This document shows positions 10,415 through 21,218 of a DNA stretch of 64,000 nt, piece by piece. The notes under the pieces are model-generated. The model was not told where the DNA came from, did not search any database, and was given only the letters and a program-made list of their open reading frames with translations. Positions within the stretch are counted from its first letter, which is position 1. Every line of letters begins with the position of its first letter. The DNA lies in assembly GCA_000469685.2 (NCBI GenBank), contig LS997564.1:13184091-13248090 (forward strand). Reading direction: 5' to 3'. The DNA comes from Haemonchus contortus. Its lineage: Eukaryota > Nematoda > Chromadorea > Rhabditida > Trichostrongylidae. The translations under genes and the position numbers were made by a program.

Positions 10415-13060
10415 ATGTTCCTGAAGTCGTTTATACTCCTATCGCTTCTCAACTTCGTTCAAGCTATCGGTCGTACTCAGTCGACTGCTGTTGAAGGTGT
10501 TTTGATGTGTGAAGATAAACCGGCGCGGAGCGTTCTAGTAAAGCTTTTCGAACATGATACAAGTAGGTATTTCAAACTTTAAAATCTTCTGCTTAATCGA
10601 TTTATTTACTTATCATTTACTTATTCATTTAACCGAACACGTTTGTCTGCTTGTCTATTTATCTGATTGTCCGCCTTCCTGTCTACATGTTACATGCACC
10701 GATTCGATTGCATGTAGCAAACGCTGTCCCCATTGCAGTGCAGCAATACCAAATTCAGTTTTATTCAGCAAGTAAAATAGATGTTTAAGTTGTTTGTAAA
10801 GAGTATATAGAACTGATTATTTAACTTGAAAAATGGTCTCAAATCCATTAGATAATGAAAGAATCGGCTCAATGGGGAATGACTGATTAGATAAGAGTTT
10901 GTTGGATGCCCCTTGACATTCGATTTCCATACAAAATCGTAGTGACATATGAACGGGAGTGTGGCCTATACAGTGACTTGCGATGGCTAACCAATGTTTA
11001 AGGCAATACTTTTAACCTCTCAGATGAAGCTGGTACTAATTCACTGACCCCAGAGGGATAAAAGGCCTTGTAGATCTGAGCAGATACAATACGGGACTCA
11101 ATCGCCGGACCACGCGTGTGACAGTGCGCCTCATAGTATGCCTTTTATGCCTATGCCTTCTTCCTTGGTATGGGCTGCATACCGGAGCTCTCCCCATGTC
11201 AGCAGGTGTTTCGACCTTCGTCCAGCTTTCGATCGTTCATCCAAATGACTCGATGTCCCGGTTATCAACGCTTGCAATGTAGATGATTGAGGCTTATGGA
11301 GCATCCCACACTAGTAGCTCATTACAGTATTTTTTGCCCTGAACTTAATCAACTGGCTGTGAGTTAATGCTTGTGAACTTACTTTACAGTGAACCGGTTA
11401 CCGCCTTTGACAGAGTAATAAATAGTTTCCTTATTAGTTATTGTTACTCCCCAACCGTATAGAATGCTTGGAAACTTTGGCTCCATATTAGCTGTGTTCT
11501 CATAATCTAACAATTGAACTGCTTACCATTATGAACAACGGTTAGTCATTAGGTTGTGAACTGATTTACTTCCTTCAAGCAAGCCAGAAATGATAATTTA
11601 CTGCCGATCACTTGCAATGGCCTGGGAGAATTATGTTTTTTCTTTCAGTTACTCCAGATGAACTCATGGACTCAGCTGAAACTGATAGCCACGGGAAATT
11701 CAAACTCAGCGGACATGCTGACGAGGTACATATGCACCTACATTTATTGAGACACTAAATGCCATTCGGTCACTAGAGGAAGTTAGGGCAGAGTGCATGT
11801 CAAAAGGTCCCTCTCACTTCCCTTGAACAGGTTCACAGTTCGTTGCGACCTTAGGCAGTCCAGACGCCCGAGACCGTCCATCAACACCCTGACATCTTGA
11901 AAGTTTCCACCAATAAGCTGTTTTTATCGATAGAGGGTTTTGCTCCTCCATTTGTTCGCTTTCATATTGATATTCTCGCTATTGTGCACAGAGTGTAGGA
12001 ATGATGCTACAGACAGATAGGCAAGTGCGTTTCTAGAGAGGGATGGGTCTCATCTGGAAAAAAAAGTCTCGTTGATGACTGGCAAGTTGCAGGGAGTGGA
12101 ATACACACCTAAAGTAATGTCAGAACACCTAAAGTAATGTCCAAGGTGACCTCGTGATACCTACCATGAGTACTGCCCAGGGTTCGAGTACAGTTTAGCT
12201 TTCAGGAGTTCCATTTATAGGTAAGATGGGAAAGGACATTGGTAAGAGGGTTACTTGCTTGCTGTATAAGGGAACATGGCTACAGGTATATTGGGAACCA
12301 AACCGACCTCTCTTGGCATCTCCCTCCGTTAATTTCCCTTGTTTTCTCCCTTGTGGACTCTACTTTCACTTTTCAGATTGGCACCATCGAGCCGAAAGTA
12401 AATATTTATCATGACTGTGATGACGGCATCAAAGTGAGCTGTGCTTTCTGTTCTTCAAACTTTATATCACTTGATTGTTGGCTTTTTTTGAAATTTAAGC
12501 CGCTCTTACAGACTATGTTCTTGTTATATTTTCCGATAGTAATTGGGCTCCTCAAAATAAGAACATTATGCTCTTGTCCTGTACCTCCTGTTCATGTGCG
12601 ATAGGCATAAACCTTACAACAACAATGGTTTTGGCCCCGAATTTTACTCAGTGTGTTTTTCTGCATAGTGACTTATAAAAACCAGCTGAGCTTCTAAACA
12701 ACCTGATACTACATGGTTCTTCAATTTCGCGGAGGTAGAGGGTTGTTCAAAAAGAGTAGTATTCTATCTACATAGTATCTGCATTTTCTCGAGGACCATG
12801 AAATTGATGAATCAGTAACGAAAGCTGAATAATTGTAAGCCGTAGCAGTAAAAGGTAAAAAATAATTAATAAAAAACTTGAATAGTTTCCTCCACATTGC
12901 TTCATAATGACTTTTACAGCCTTGTCAACGGAAGGTGACGGTATTTATCCCATCGGAATACATCACAGATGCTAAACAACCATCGAAAACGTTCAACTTG
13001 GGAATTCTCCAACTAGCTGGAAAATTTGCAGGAGAGGAAAGAGACTGTTTGCACGCCTAG
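10415..13060 (+). CDS. Transthyretin-like family protein, secreted
   Basis: Four exons: 10415-10561, 11649-11725, 12377-12433, 12920-13060 (TAG stop), with consistent phases 1, 0, 0. The protein is about 140 residues, normal for the nematode TTR-like (DUF290) family. It starts with a signal peptide (MFLKSFILLSLLNFVQA), then has the family's order of blocks: TAVEGVLMCEDKPARSVLVK, LFEHDT, the 'D..DelM....TD..GkF.lsGh.dE' block (here TPDELMDSAETDSHGKFKLS), a YHDCDDG segment, and a C-terminal PCQRKVTVFIPSEYI block with a final Cys. These proteins are secreted, often abundant in worm excretory-secretory products, and mostly of unknown role; C. elegans TTR-52 bridges apoptotic cells to phagocytes. 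An AATAAA at 13108-13113 fits a polyadenylation signal. Intron 1 contains a SINE. Confidence 0.92.
10908..11134 (-). repeat. tRNA-derived SINE, copy 5
   Basis: Diverged reverse copy in intron 1 of the TTR-like gene. Landmarks are GTGTGGCCTATACAGTGACT, a TGACCCCAGAGGGATAAAAG block and a decayed B box (GGACTCAATCGCC) before CCACGCGTGTGACAGTGCGC. Confidence 0.7.
12107..12141 (+). repeat. Short tandem duplication
   Basis: The unit ACACCTAAAGTAATGTC occurs twice, separated by three bases, in intron 2 of the TTR-like gene. It looks like a local slippage duplication with no evident function. Confidence 0.7.
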
Positions 13061-15040
13061 TTTCAACCGACCATTTCTTTTATTTTTATGAAATTTACTG
13101 GAAACTGAATAAATCTACAGTACTTTTGTGTTGTGGAGAGCCATGTGCCCGCTCCAGAAGGACTGCAACCATGCATTCATCACAATATACTCTGCTTGGT
13201 ATCAGAAGACTTCAAAGCCATGCTCAAGCCTTCCTTCAGTTTATGTTTTTTCAAGAGAAGAAAGCAATTTCACCCTATCTCGACCTCAACAGACTGCTCA
13301 TATGGGGGGTGTCCATCCCGTCAGGAAACGCTCTCTAGAGTCGCCAGGGAGCTATCAGAGATTGAGCAAGTTGTACACATATGAAAGAGTTGCGAGAAAT
13401 CTGTCAAAAACTGGTAGCTGCAAGAACTGCATTGGAGGTTTAATAGGGTCCAGATCTGTAACAGGACGACCTGTAGGGATTCATTCGATACAAGGATGGA
13501 CCACCAGCAAAGGCTAGCTGCATGGGTGTGGTCTGCCAAGTTCTATCGCCCGTTATCAGTTTTCACCAACAGCAAACAAGTGACTGATAAACCAAGGAGT
13601 GAGGTTCTTCTTCAGTGTACCTATTTGTTACTAACTGAAAGGTCGATGACGTGTTGGAAACACTACTACAATGAACCTCTGCCAACACAAGTTAGTTCGT
13701 TTTTCAGTTTTCAACTTAGACGGTTCCGGGTTCCAATGTTTCTTCGTTTTAGGAAGAGCTCTGCCGTGAGACTGGTGCCATGTGTGGATATGTGGAAAAA
13801 GGTCTACCCAGATCACAATGGGAAAAACGACTAGCCGTGATTACTCGAGACCACAATCTCGTCATTTACAAGTATTACTTACTGGACATATGCCCTGGGT
13901 TAGAGTTTGCGACTCAGTGCGCTGTCAACTATTTCCAGCGCAGTCGCTGAGAGCAGTATTGGAAGTGTAACTTTATTATGTATAATCTTTTCCAATCTGT
14001 TTCAAATGATATTGAGCTTTATTAGGGACTTCATAGCGTTTTATGAGTCTCCCTGATGTCAGCGGAATCCCTCAGGGAGCTCTTACACTTGCGTTCTTTG
14101 CCCCATAGAATCGCGGGCTTACTATTCCTTCTGTACGTGAACGACTCTTATGAGATATTGTTTCCACCAACCTCTTTCCCCTGCTCAATTTGAATGAGAC
14201 TGTGAGATAAGAAAATTAAAGTCTGAGAGATAGAAATCGTTATCACTAACGCTACATGCCTATCTCAATATGTTGGAAATAGGGAGTCAACCATAAACGA
14301 ATCCAATCTTCGAAATGGACTATTCAAATTGATGCCTATCCAATGTTTATGCGACCAACGTTTTTCTATTCTAATCTTTTGCAATCAGTGATGTTTTCAG
14401 TTCATGGACTTTTTTTTGAAAATAGCATGTTTGAAATGTGGGCTTATCAGCATGAGATAGCACCATTTCAAAACAAAGTGACCACTCCAAAGGCACAGTT
14501 CACGATAATTTTGGGTAATCCAGATTATGACGGAAAAGGAAGATATGATGGAAAATAGTGCGTAGAATGAGAAGAAAGGGCGTGAATTGGTGTTCCCAAA
14601 GTGGGAAAAGGCTTCAAAAATCGTTAAAAAGGGGGTTCGATGAGAATGAGATCAGAAGAATGAAGAAGAGTGGAGCGTTTGGACGAGATATACAATGAGT
14701 GTCAGTACGTACTTGTGGATTCTGGTGCGAATATCTGACTACAGTAGCAAAAATGTCCTTTAAACTCACTCCTCATAGGCATAAGGTAAAAAACCCTAGT
14801 AACAGCATAAACAGCCCACTTTTTGTAGCTTCTTGAGGTAGAGAATTGGATAAAGGAGCAAAAAGAATGACGGAGAGTAATGGAAAAGAAGAAAACATCA
14901 CCCCGCTACTCAGTGATCAGCTGAACGTGTGGGTCCTGGCGCGAATATTGCAATCTGCATCGCCTCAACACACATCGGTCGATGGGTGTGGCATCCGAGC
15001 GATTCAATAGCAGGGCTTCCACGATGCCCTAGCTGTTGAG
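13061..15040. other. 3' flank of TTR-like gene and gene-poor DNA
   Basis: Several overlapping frames of 60-129 codons occur at 13126-13834, but none gives a recognisable protein and the frames interrupt each other. A short stretch (RSMTCWKHYYNEPLP) is only vaguely like the pre-RT part of LINE proteins. From 13980 to 15040 I see nothing with support. Confidence 0.4.
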
Positions 15041-17072
15041 GTTTTGTGCCCGACAGCGCCCTTCATATTACCCTTATAGCCACTGGGTATTCCAGGAGGG
15101 AGAACTCAGGAACGATTTTTGTTGTGAACTGCTCCTTCAAATATATGACGCGTGCTACTATGGCTAGTAGTTCCTCGGCATTCATTAATTACTTTCTATT
15201 CTTCTGCGCTACTTCACCAGTGTACGAAGCCATGTGATTACTGCGGACTACAAAACCCTTCACCATGTTGTAACCTTCCACAACTTTAGGCTTTTCGTTG
15301 ACGCAGCAAGATCCTGTCAAGAGCATGTAGATCTCCATTTTGTATCTCCACTTTAGGAGCAGCACACCTCGATTGGTTTGCTAGAAATATATATATTCCT
15401 TATCGCAATAGCCTGTTCTTCACAGCGAGCACTTTTGCGACATTTCCTTATAGTTCCGATACGATTAGTTTTTCGTGCAAGCGGAGGATTCCCTAGTGAC
15501 ATACTTGCATACTAATTAGCACTGTACAGATATCTTCCCTGATCTAAATAACTTTTCGTGAGCTCCTTAATCACTGCTTCGGTTACACCTTCAATCCTTG
15601 TGAATCCCTGCCAGCATAAGCCTTAACCTCTAGAGTATATGCATCTTTGCAACAGAGCTCGAACACTTTGACGCCGTACTTGTGGCTCGTAGCTTTGTTA
15701 AATTACTTGAATGCACTTCGCCTTAGAATGGTATCATTGTTTCAACAGTACAAACTTCCTTTTCTGGCTTGTACATTCGTTGAAAAGAAGTAGTGAGCAA
15801 GCCCAAAACCCGTTGAAATTTATGGGGTCGGCTTTCCTTGTCGACATTCTCGTTGTCTACGAAGTGTAAGCATGATAGCAAGACTTCAAAACAATTGCTG
15901 ACCATGATTTTAGTCGCCACAGAACTTTCAAAAATAGGCTCCGTACACCAGCAGTCACGTAGTCTCGGCAGTGACTATTCTCACGTCGAGAAAAATGCCC
16001 TAAAATCGTTTCATTCCTACCAAAGTTGTATTGCCCACGCCTTATTTTTATCCATCATCTTCTTTGCATATCTGTTCGTCTCCGTAACCATGATATCTAA
16101 CAATTCGTTGATTAGAAAGAGCTGGTAGCGATCTATAATCCTCGTATAATTCTCAACAGCGTGGTCTGTGAAAATGAATCGGTCATAGAGAACAATGTCT
16201 TCATCCCAAGATTGTCCGTTATCTTCTTCACAAATATCTTCATGCTCGTCATCCTCTGATGAATCATACTAAGCTTGTACAACCTTGGCTTGAACAGAGC
16301 CATCATTCAGCGAACTCTCGTCTTCCCCGTTGAAACTGGCCGACTCATCTGAAGAGCCACAAAGCTCTGCCATGCCGTCAACGAAACTCTTCGTCATGAT
16401 GTTCATTGTTCTTCAGCCTTTTGGAGCCACAATGTCGAATTAGGCCAGGGTTATACTTTTCAACGATCTATGCGAATCGATTTGCAGCCATGTGGCAGTC
16501 CGGTCGGTCTCAACATGACAGTCGCAATGCATAAATTGATTATCAAGGGTCATACGAATTTCTACTGCATACATTATTTATTCTACATGGTTCCCAAGCC
16601 CAAGCACCATTTTTAGGCTCACTCAGTTGTGATGGATAAAATGGGCCTTGTTACTCCCGATTTGAGAGAATTATCGCTCAGTTGATCAAGAATTAGAATT
16701 GCCTTTTCCCTGGGACAATGGCACCTACCGATAAGGGGTATGGGTACATACGTGCGTCCGAGGATGCGCGGTGCAAATTGCGCGGCGAAGTGCGTGGTGA
16801 TTCGAACGACTCTGGCGCATATCATTGGGGCCCAAATTTGAAGTACACTAGATTAGTAGGGTTAGCTGATACTACTGATCAACTCTACTTCGAATTTGGG
16901 CCCCTTTGATAGGCGCCACAGTTGTTCGAATCACCACGCACTTCGCCGCGCAATTTGCCGCGCGCACTCTCGGACGCACGTAAGTTCCGCCCCCCATCGA
17001 TAGGTGCCAGTCGCGCACGAATGGAAGGGGGCGTGGTTTCATGGGCGCGTCACGTCGAAAAGCGTCAAAGGG
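15040..17072 (-). mobile_element. Decayed piggyBac-type transposon
   Basis: On the minus strand, translated pieces in several frames read like a piggyBac transposase from N to C terminus: an acidic N-terminal tract (16160-16400), LFLINELLDIMVTETNRYAK (about 16070-16130), MVSNCFEVLLSCLHFVDNEN, FQRMYKPEKEVCTVETMIPF (15723-15900), and KPKVVEGYNMVKGFVVRSNH (about 15230-15290), close to the family's 'kP..V..YN..KggVD..D.m' block. Multiple stops and frameshifts make it inactive. The right terminus reads CCCTTTGACGC on the minus strand at 17072 and abuts TTAA at 17073-17076, the piggyBac target site. I could not find the left terminus. The catalytic aspartates could not be placed reliably. Confidence 0.72.
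16720..17012. repeat. GC-rich imperfect palindrome at piggyBac end
   Basis: Left-arm blocks GGCACCTACCGATAAGGGG, ACGTGCGTCCGAGGATGCGC and CGAAGTGCGTGGTGATTCGA are repeated in reverse complement on the right (CCACGCACTTCGCCGCGC, TCTCGGACGCACGT, CATCGATAGGTGCC), around a centre near 16860. It lies just inside the piggyBac right terminus. A related GC-rich block occurs at 61480-61530. Confidence 0.75.
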
Positions 17073-17076
17073 TTAA

Positions 17077-17570
17077 GCTGTAGGTTGAGGCGCATAGCTG
17101 TTGTATAAGAGTCGGGATAAGCGTCAGTTCGCACACTTGATCATGAGAGTACAGTAGCGCGTTTGCAATTTCATAAATACCCTTCTTCATTGTGGTGGAC
17201 GGTATCATTATAATACGTAGGTCGGTGTCGGAAACCTGCTCGGAAACTAGCCAAAGAAAATGTTTCTTTGAATCAAATGAATTCGTGCACTGGATCTCTT
17301 CCGTAGCAATAGATCATTAGAAAGAAAGTGGCCTTCGGTGTGAAGAGTTACGAGGCGGAATTTCCATACAGTAGTCTAAATGTGAAAATGATATTCATGA
17401 ATGGTATAATACATAAGTCACACCGAAGGACACTATTGAGTTGAATTACTTGAATGGAAGAACCAAGCACAGCCAGAACTTGAGGCTCTAAGTTTTGCTC
17501 TCGCTAACCGAGGAGCATTACTTCTACGGTATAGATTTGGAGGGGTTCGGAGCTCTAATTGTTTGTTATT
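17077..17570. other. Spacer, nothing recognised
   Basis: AT-rich DNA with no supported gene. It contains two inverted short blocks, GTGGCCTTCGGTGTGA and TCACACCGAAGGACAC, at about 17329 and 17418, suggesting a small decayed hairpin element. Confidence 0.4.
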
Positions 17571-17574
17571 TCAG

Positions 17575-17800
17575 AGAACCTCTCATGGGCAAGATATATG
17601 AACTTGACAAAATCAAGAGCTTGCATATCGAAACAATACCAGGCGGTGGCGTTATAGCCAGCATTCAAACAAAGGATGGTAAAAAGGTTACTTACAGTTT
17701 TTTTTATCTCACAGTTCGGCAGCTAGCCATGTTTAAGGAAATATTCATAGTTGCAGACTTGGGTAATCCTCAGGCTCACCTCGTATCAGATACGTATTAA
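17575..17800 (+). CDS. Candidate terminal exon, unknown protein
   Basis: A clean acceptor (TGTTATTTCAG, ending 17574) is followed by 75 codons to TAA. The peptide starts REPLMGKIYELDKIKSLHIE, continues with TIPGGGVIASIQTKDGKKVT and has a hydrophobic aromatic stretch YSFFYLTVRQLAMFKEIFIV. I do not recognise the family. Composition looks like real protein, and an in-frame Met (17585) could serve as a start. Upstream exons could not be found; a frame running in from 17495 (LTEEHYFYGIDLEG) is open but its status is unclear. It could also be a pseudogene fragment. Confidence 0.4.
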
Positions 17801-20310
17801 TCTTGAGGATAGAGATTCTGCAATTCATTGCTCCGGTGGTTTGAAAATTCTAAAACTGTAAAGCCTAGCAGTCAAGGATGTTTCAGTTTGGGGAGGGAAA
17901 TCGAGAAATCCTCCCTCAGCTTATAGTACCTGTCTACTGAGGCGTTAGAATCGAGGCATCCGCTGTAGCAGATTAGTTCACTCGTTGAACTCGCAGAAGA
18001 AATTCTGCTCATTTCGCATTCCAGGAGACATTCCAAATTACGATCTTCTCAACAATCCTTCCATCATTTGTTGATATCTAACTGTTAATAGCAGAAATTA
18101 CCATACAAGCACTAATCGAGCTAGGCATGTGGCGAAAAAAACGTATTCTTACTCCGTCAGTTTGTACATCATCCCAATTTCTGCACATACCCCTGACGAA
18201 GTTGTTGTGCTAACTTGAACTAAAGCGCAGTTAAACAACACATGGATGAACGACAAGGGCTTTCCATATGGTGCTTTGTCACACATATACCTTTTGCCTC
18301 GGAAGCGCACACTTCAATCAGTCAGTCGGTGTGTCTTTACTTTGGAACGTTGGTGGGAAGGAAGGACTGTCGGGTACAAGATTATCCAATTAAGTGGAAA
18401 ATCACCGTCTGTCTGAGGTTGTCATTTTCCGTGCGATGAGGATTACACACAGCGGTGCTCACTTTATTCACAGACACCTATTAGGTTGAGGGTATCCAAA
18501 GTCTTTCTTGTGAACTACAAATGTTCACACAAGTGTACCAATGAGGCAAATGAGGCAGCGAGATTCAGCTAATGAACAAGCGGGATAAACAGCCTTAAGG
18601 ACCGTGAAAACCACTTTTGTCTTGTTATCACGCAACAATGTGTATCTGTACCTGCAAGCACGATTCTACATAGGTATCGGGCGGAACGCCGAGTTGTGGT
18701 ATATCGCAAATCGAGGATATGAGCCGAGACATAAAGTATTGAAGTTGCCCGTCCGGCGCGTCGGCTACAATCGCTGAGTACTCATTCCCAGTAATGATGC
18801 ATCGATGCACAACTTCTAGAGTCGATTCGGGCTACAACGAGACTCACACCACGTTCGCTTGCTCTCTCTATTGGCGATACCGGCTTGCTGTCTCCTCAGT
18901 CTCCGAAGGCGGTGGCCCTGGTGTTGCTCCCTCTACGGTACCCTGAGATGGTCCCGTTCCGTGCGGAGCTCTGTCAAGGCACAAGATCGGCGGCTCCTAT
19001 CTGATTTACGTTTATACAACGGATCTCCTGCACACGGAGGTATTTCCGTGTATACATTTGTTAGTGTCAGTACATTATCAATACGCCTAACACATTAGAT
19101 GACGTGTACCGCCTACGAGCGGAATTACAAGAACTGATAATGAGTACATAAAAGCAATGAAATCAGTAACAAGAAGAATACTGAGAGTTGCAATACAAAA
19201 CTGCTAATGATTCAGTGTTGGACACGGCTCTTGTCTCGAGCCGCAACGTGGGCATACAAGGTTTGAACTTCTTGCGGCTTCTGATACGTCCACGTCCGAT
19301 CCCACTGATGCGGTTCACACTACTTATAGTTCCTTTAGAAGAACCGTCCGTCCAGATGAAGATAAACTATAATAGTCGGACAGGAATAGGAAGGTGCAGC
19401 GGAACAGACAAGACCAGCGATGTGTATGATGACGAATGAATGCAAAGGGATGGTGACGAAAGCAAAAGGCGTTAGAGTGCAGCCTTATAATCGTAAGAAA
19501 TCGACTGCCACGTGGCATTCGCTCTTTGCTGGGCTGTCGACACAAGGTTCTTTCCTAGCCGTACTACAACGCGGCTACGTCCCAGATAAGTGGGCCATGA
19601 ACTCGTCCAAAAGGCATGACACCGGGTACCTTCTTCGTCCTTTGCATCCATGGCCTTCCTCGTCCTTTGCATCCATGGCCTACATTAGAGGAAGCCCTGC
19701 GCGACTAACCAACCACAAAGTTAAAGCTTGTATAAACAGGGTGGCATACGGGTGCTCACATTTCCTTTTGAATGAAAAGTTGGTTTAACTTGTGTTAACC
19801 CTTACTCTAAAAAGACATTAGGCATAGCACGAACCCTTGATTGAGGCTAGCAGGTATAAAGTCTCACTTTGCGGAGTTAGGCGGACACTGTGTGAATGAG
19901 CATGGCAGGAGGAGAGTGCATGAAGCATGGGCGAAGTTACCCTGCCGAAAGATGTGAAGACGTTCCTCTCCTTCCAAAATTTCATAAAAGTTTGCCGAAG
20001 TTCTTCTCCATTATTGAGTCGTGTTTCAGGTAAAACTGCGATTAACAGGAGAAGACGCAAATGCGTGGGCCGCCAAGTTTATTCAGTAAGTAAGCTGCTA
20101 CGTCTTCAATGATAAGAACGTACTCACAAGTGGTACTTACGCTTATTCAATGTAAGTAGGAGGTGAACAAAGAGGTGAAGTCCAGTCCTCTAGGCTTAGA
20201 AAAAGCTAAACCGGAAATTATTGCACCTTCTAACTGGAAGCTAAGTATTGCTCAAGAAGAATGCGAAGAACTGGCATTCAAAGAAGTTTTCACTCTCTGA
20301 TATCTTGCCC
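17801..20310. other. Gene-poor region
   Basis: No supported gene. Frames at 19188-19788 are open but unrecognised. A 24-base unit (CGTCCTTTGCATCCATGGCC with flanks) is duplicated in tandem at about 19628-19680. Confidence 0.45.
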
Positions 20311-20317
20311 TTTAGTT

Positions 20318-20485
20318 GCAGCTCTAATCCTTAACAGGCGCCTAGGCCAACAGATCCTTCCATCTTTCCAGGGTTGGTTAGTTGACACTAAACTCGTCCG
20401 ATTGTGAGTGGATAAAAACATCGATATCGTAACGGTTGGTTGCATGGGTTGCGGAGAGCTCTTGTATAGGTCACACATGCACTCA
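20318..20485 (+). repeat. tRNA-derived SINE, diverged copy 6
   Basis: Recognised by the order of blocks shared with the 40-kb copy: CCTAGGCCAACAGATCCTTC, CATCTTTCCAGGGTTGGTTA, ACTCGTCCGATTGTGAGTGG, then TTGTATAGGTCACACATGCA. The B box region is decayed (AGCTCTAATCC). Confidence 0.55.
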
Positions 20486-20699
20486 CAAGCTTATCAATGG
20501 AAATCTAGATAAAAACTCACAGTTACTCATGCTTCAACAGCTTCTAGATTTATTTTCACCATAAAACGATGACTCGAAATACGACGGTTGCAGTGCTCAA
20601 GCAGCATCGGTAGGGCATCATTCACATCCAAAGCAGTGCTTCGAACCACCATCGAGTTCATCTGAAGCGAGTAATAGCGCTGAAAACATAAGATTATCG

Positions 20700-21218
20700 T
20701 AAGTTAATTCATTGTGCTAGATCTCAAAAAAAAAAACAGAGCTAGTAAGCAAAGAGCTACAGTTGGGCTTCGCGGCCATGGATATGTGTAGAGCCTACAC
20801 CCTCGTACCAAATTTGAAATTTAGGTCGAAGTCAACAAATTTCGCCCACACCCACCTTCGAAGTCCCCACGACCTCCTTCCCCACCCCACAACCCCCCCC
20901 CCCCCTTCACCATTCCACCATCAGAAGAATGCCAACTGCCTGTACCTTGTACCCTACTAAATTTGAACGCTCCAATAATTCGTCTTAGCGGGCGCGCCGG
21001 CGGACTATAAAAGCGGTCAGCGGGATGCTCGAAATCAGTCCCGCACTTTTAGAGTCATGGTGCAAACAAACATGACTTTTCTAGTATCACAGTCATAACA
21101 GCCATTTCCTAGGGCACTACAACATAGTACTGCATAGTAGCTTGCTGAACGCTCGACATAGGAAAGGACCATATTTCCATATAGATGCTTTCCATTTCAT
21201 TTTTTGCCTCTTTCTTAG
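20700..21218 (+). promoter_or_regulatory. Possible promoter with TATA box
   Basis: A TATAAAAG motif at 21006-21013 follows a short GC-rich stretch (GGGCGCGCCGGCGG) and lies about 200 bases before the first recognised exon of the gene at 21.2 kb. A C-run is at about 20890-20905. No start codon downstream joins in phase to the exon at 21219, so the link to that gene is unproven. Confidence 0.3.

Noticed and set aside
13126..13834. Cluster of frames that might be a LINE protein
   Set aside because: Similarity is limited to a few residues and the frames contradict each other; not enough to call an element.
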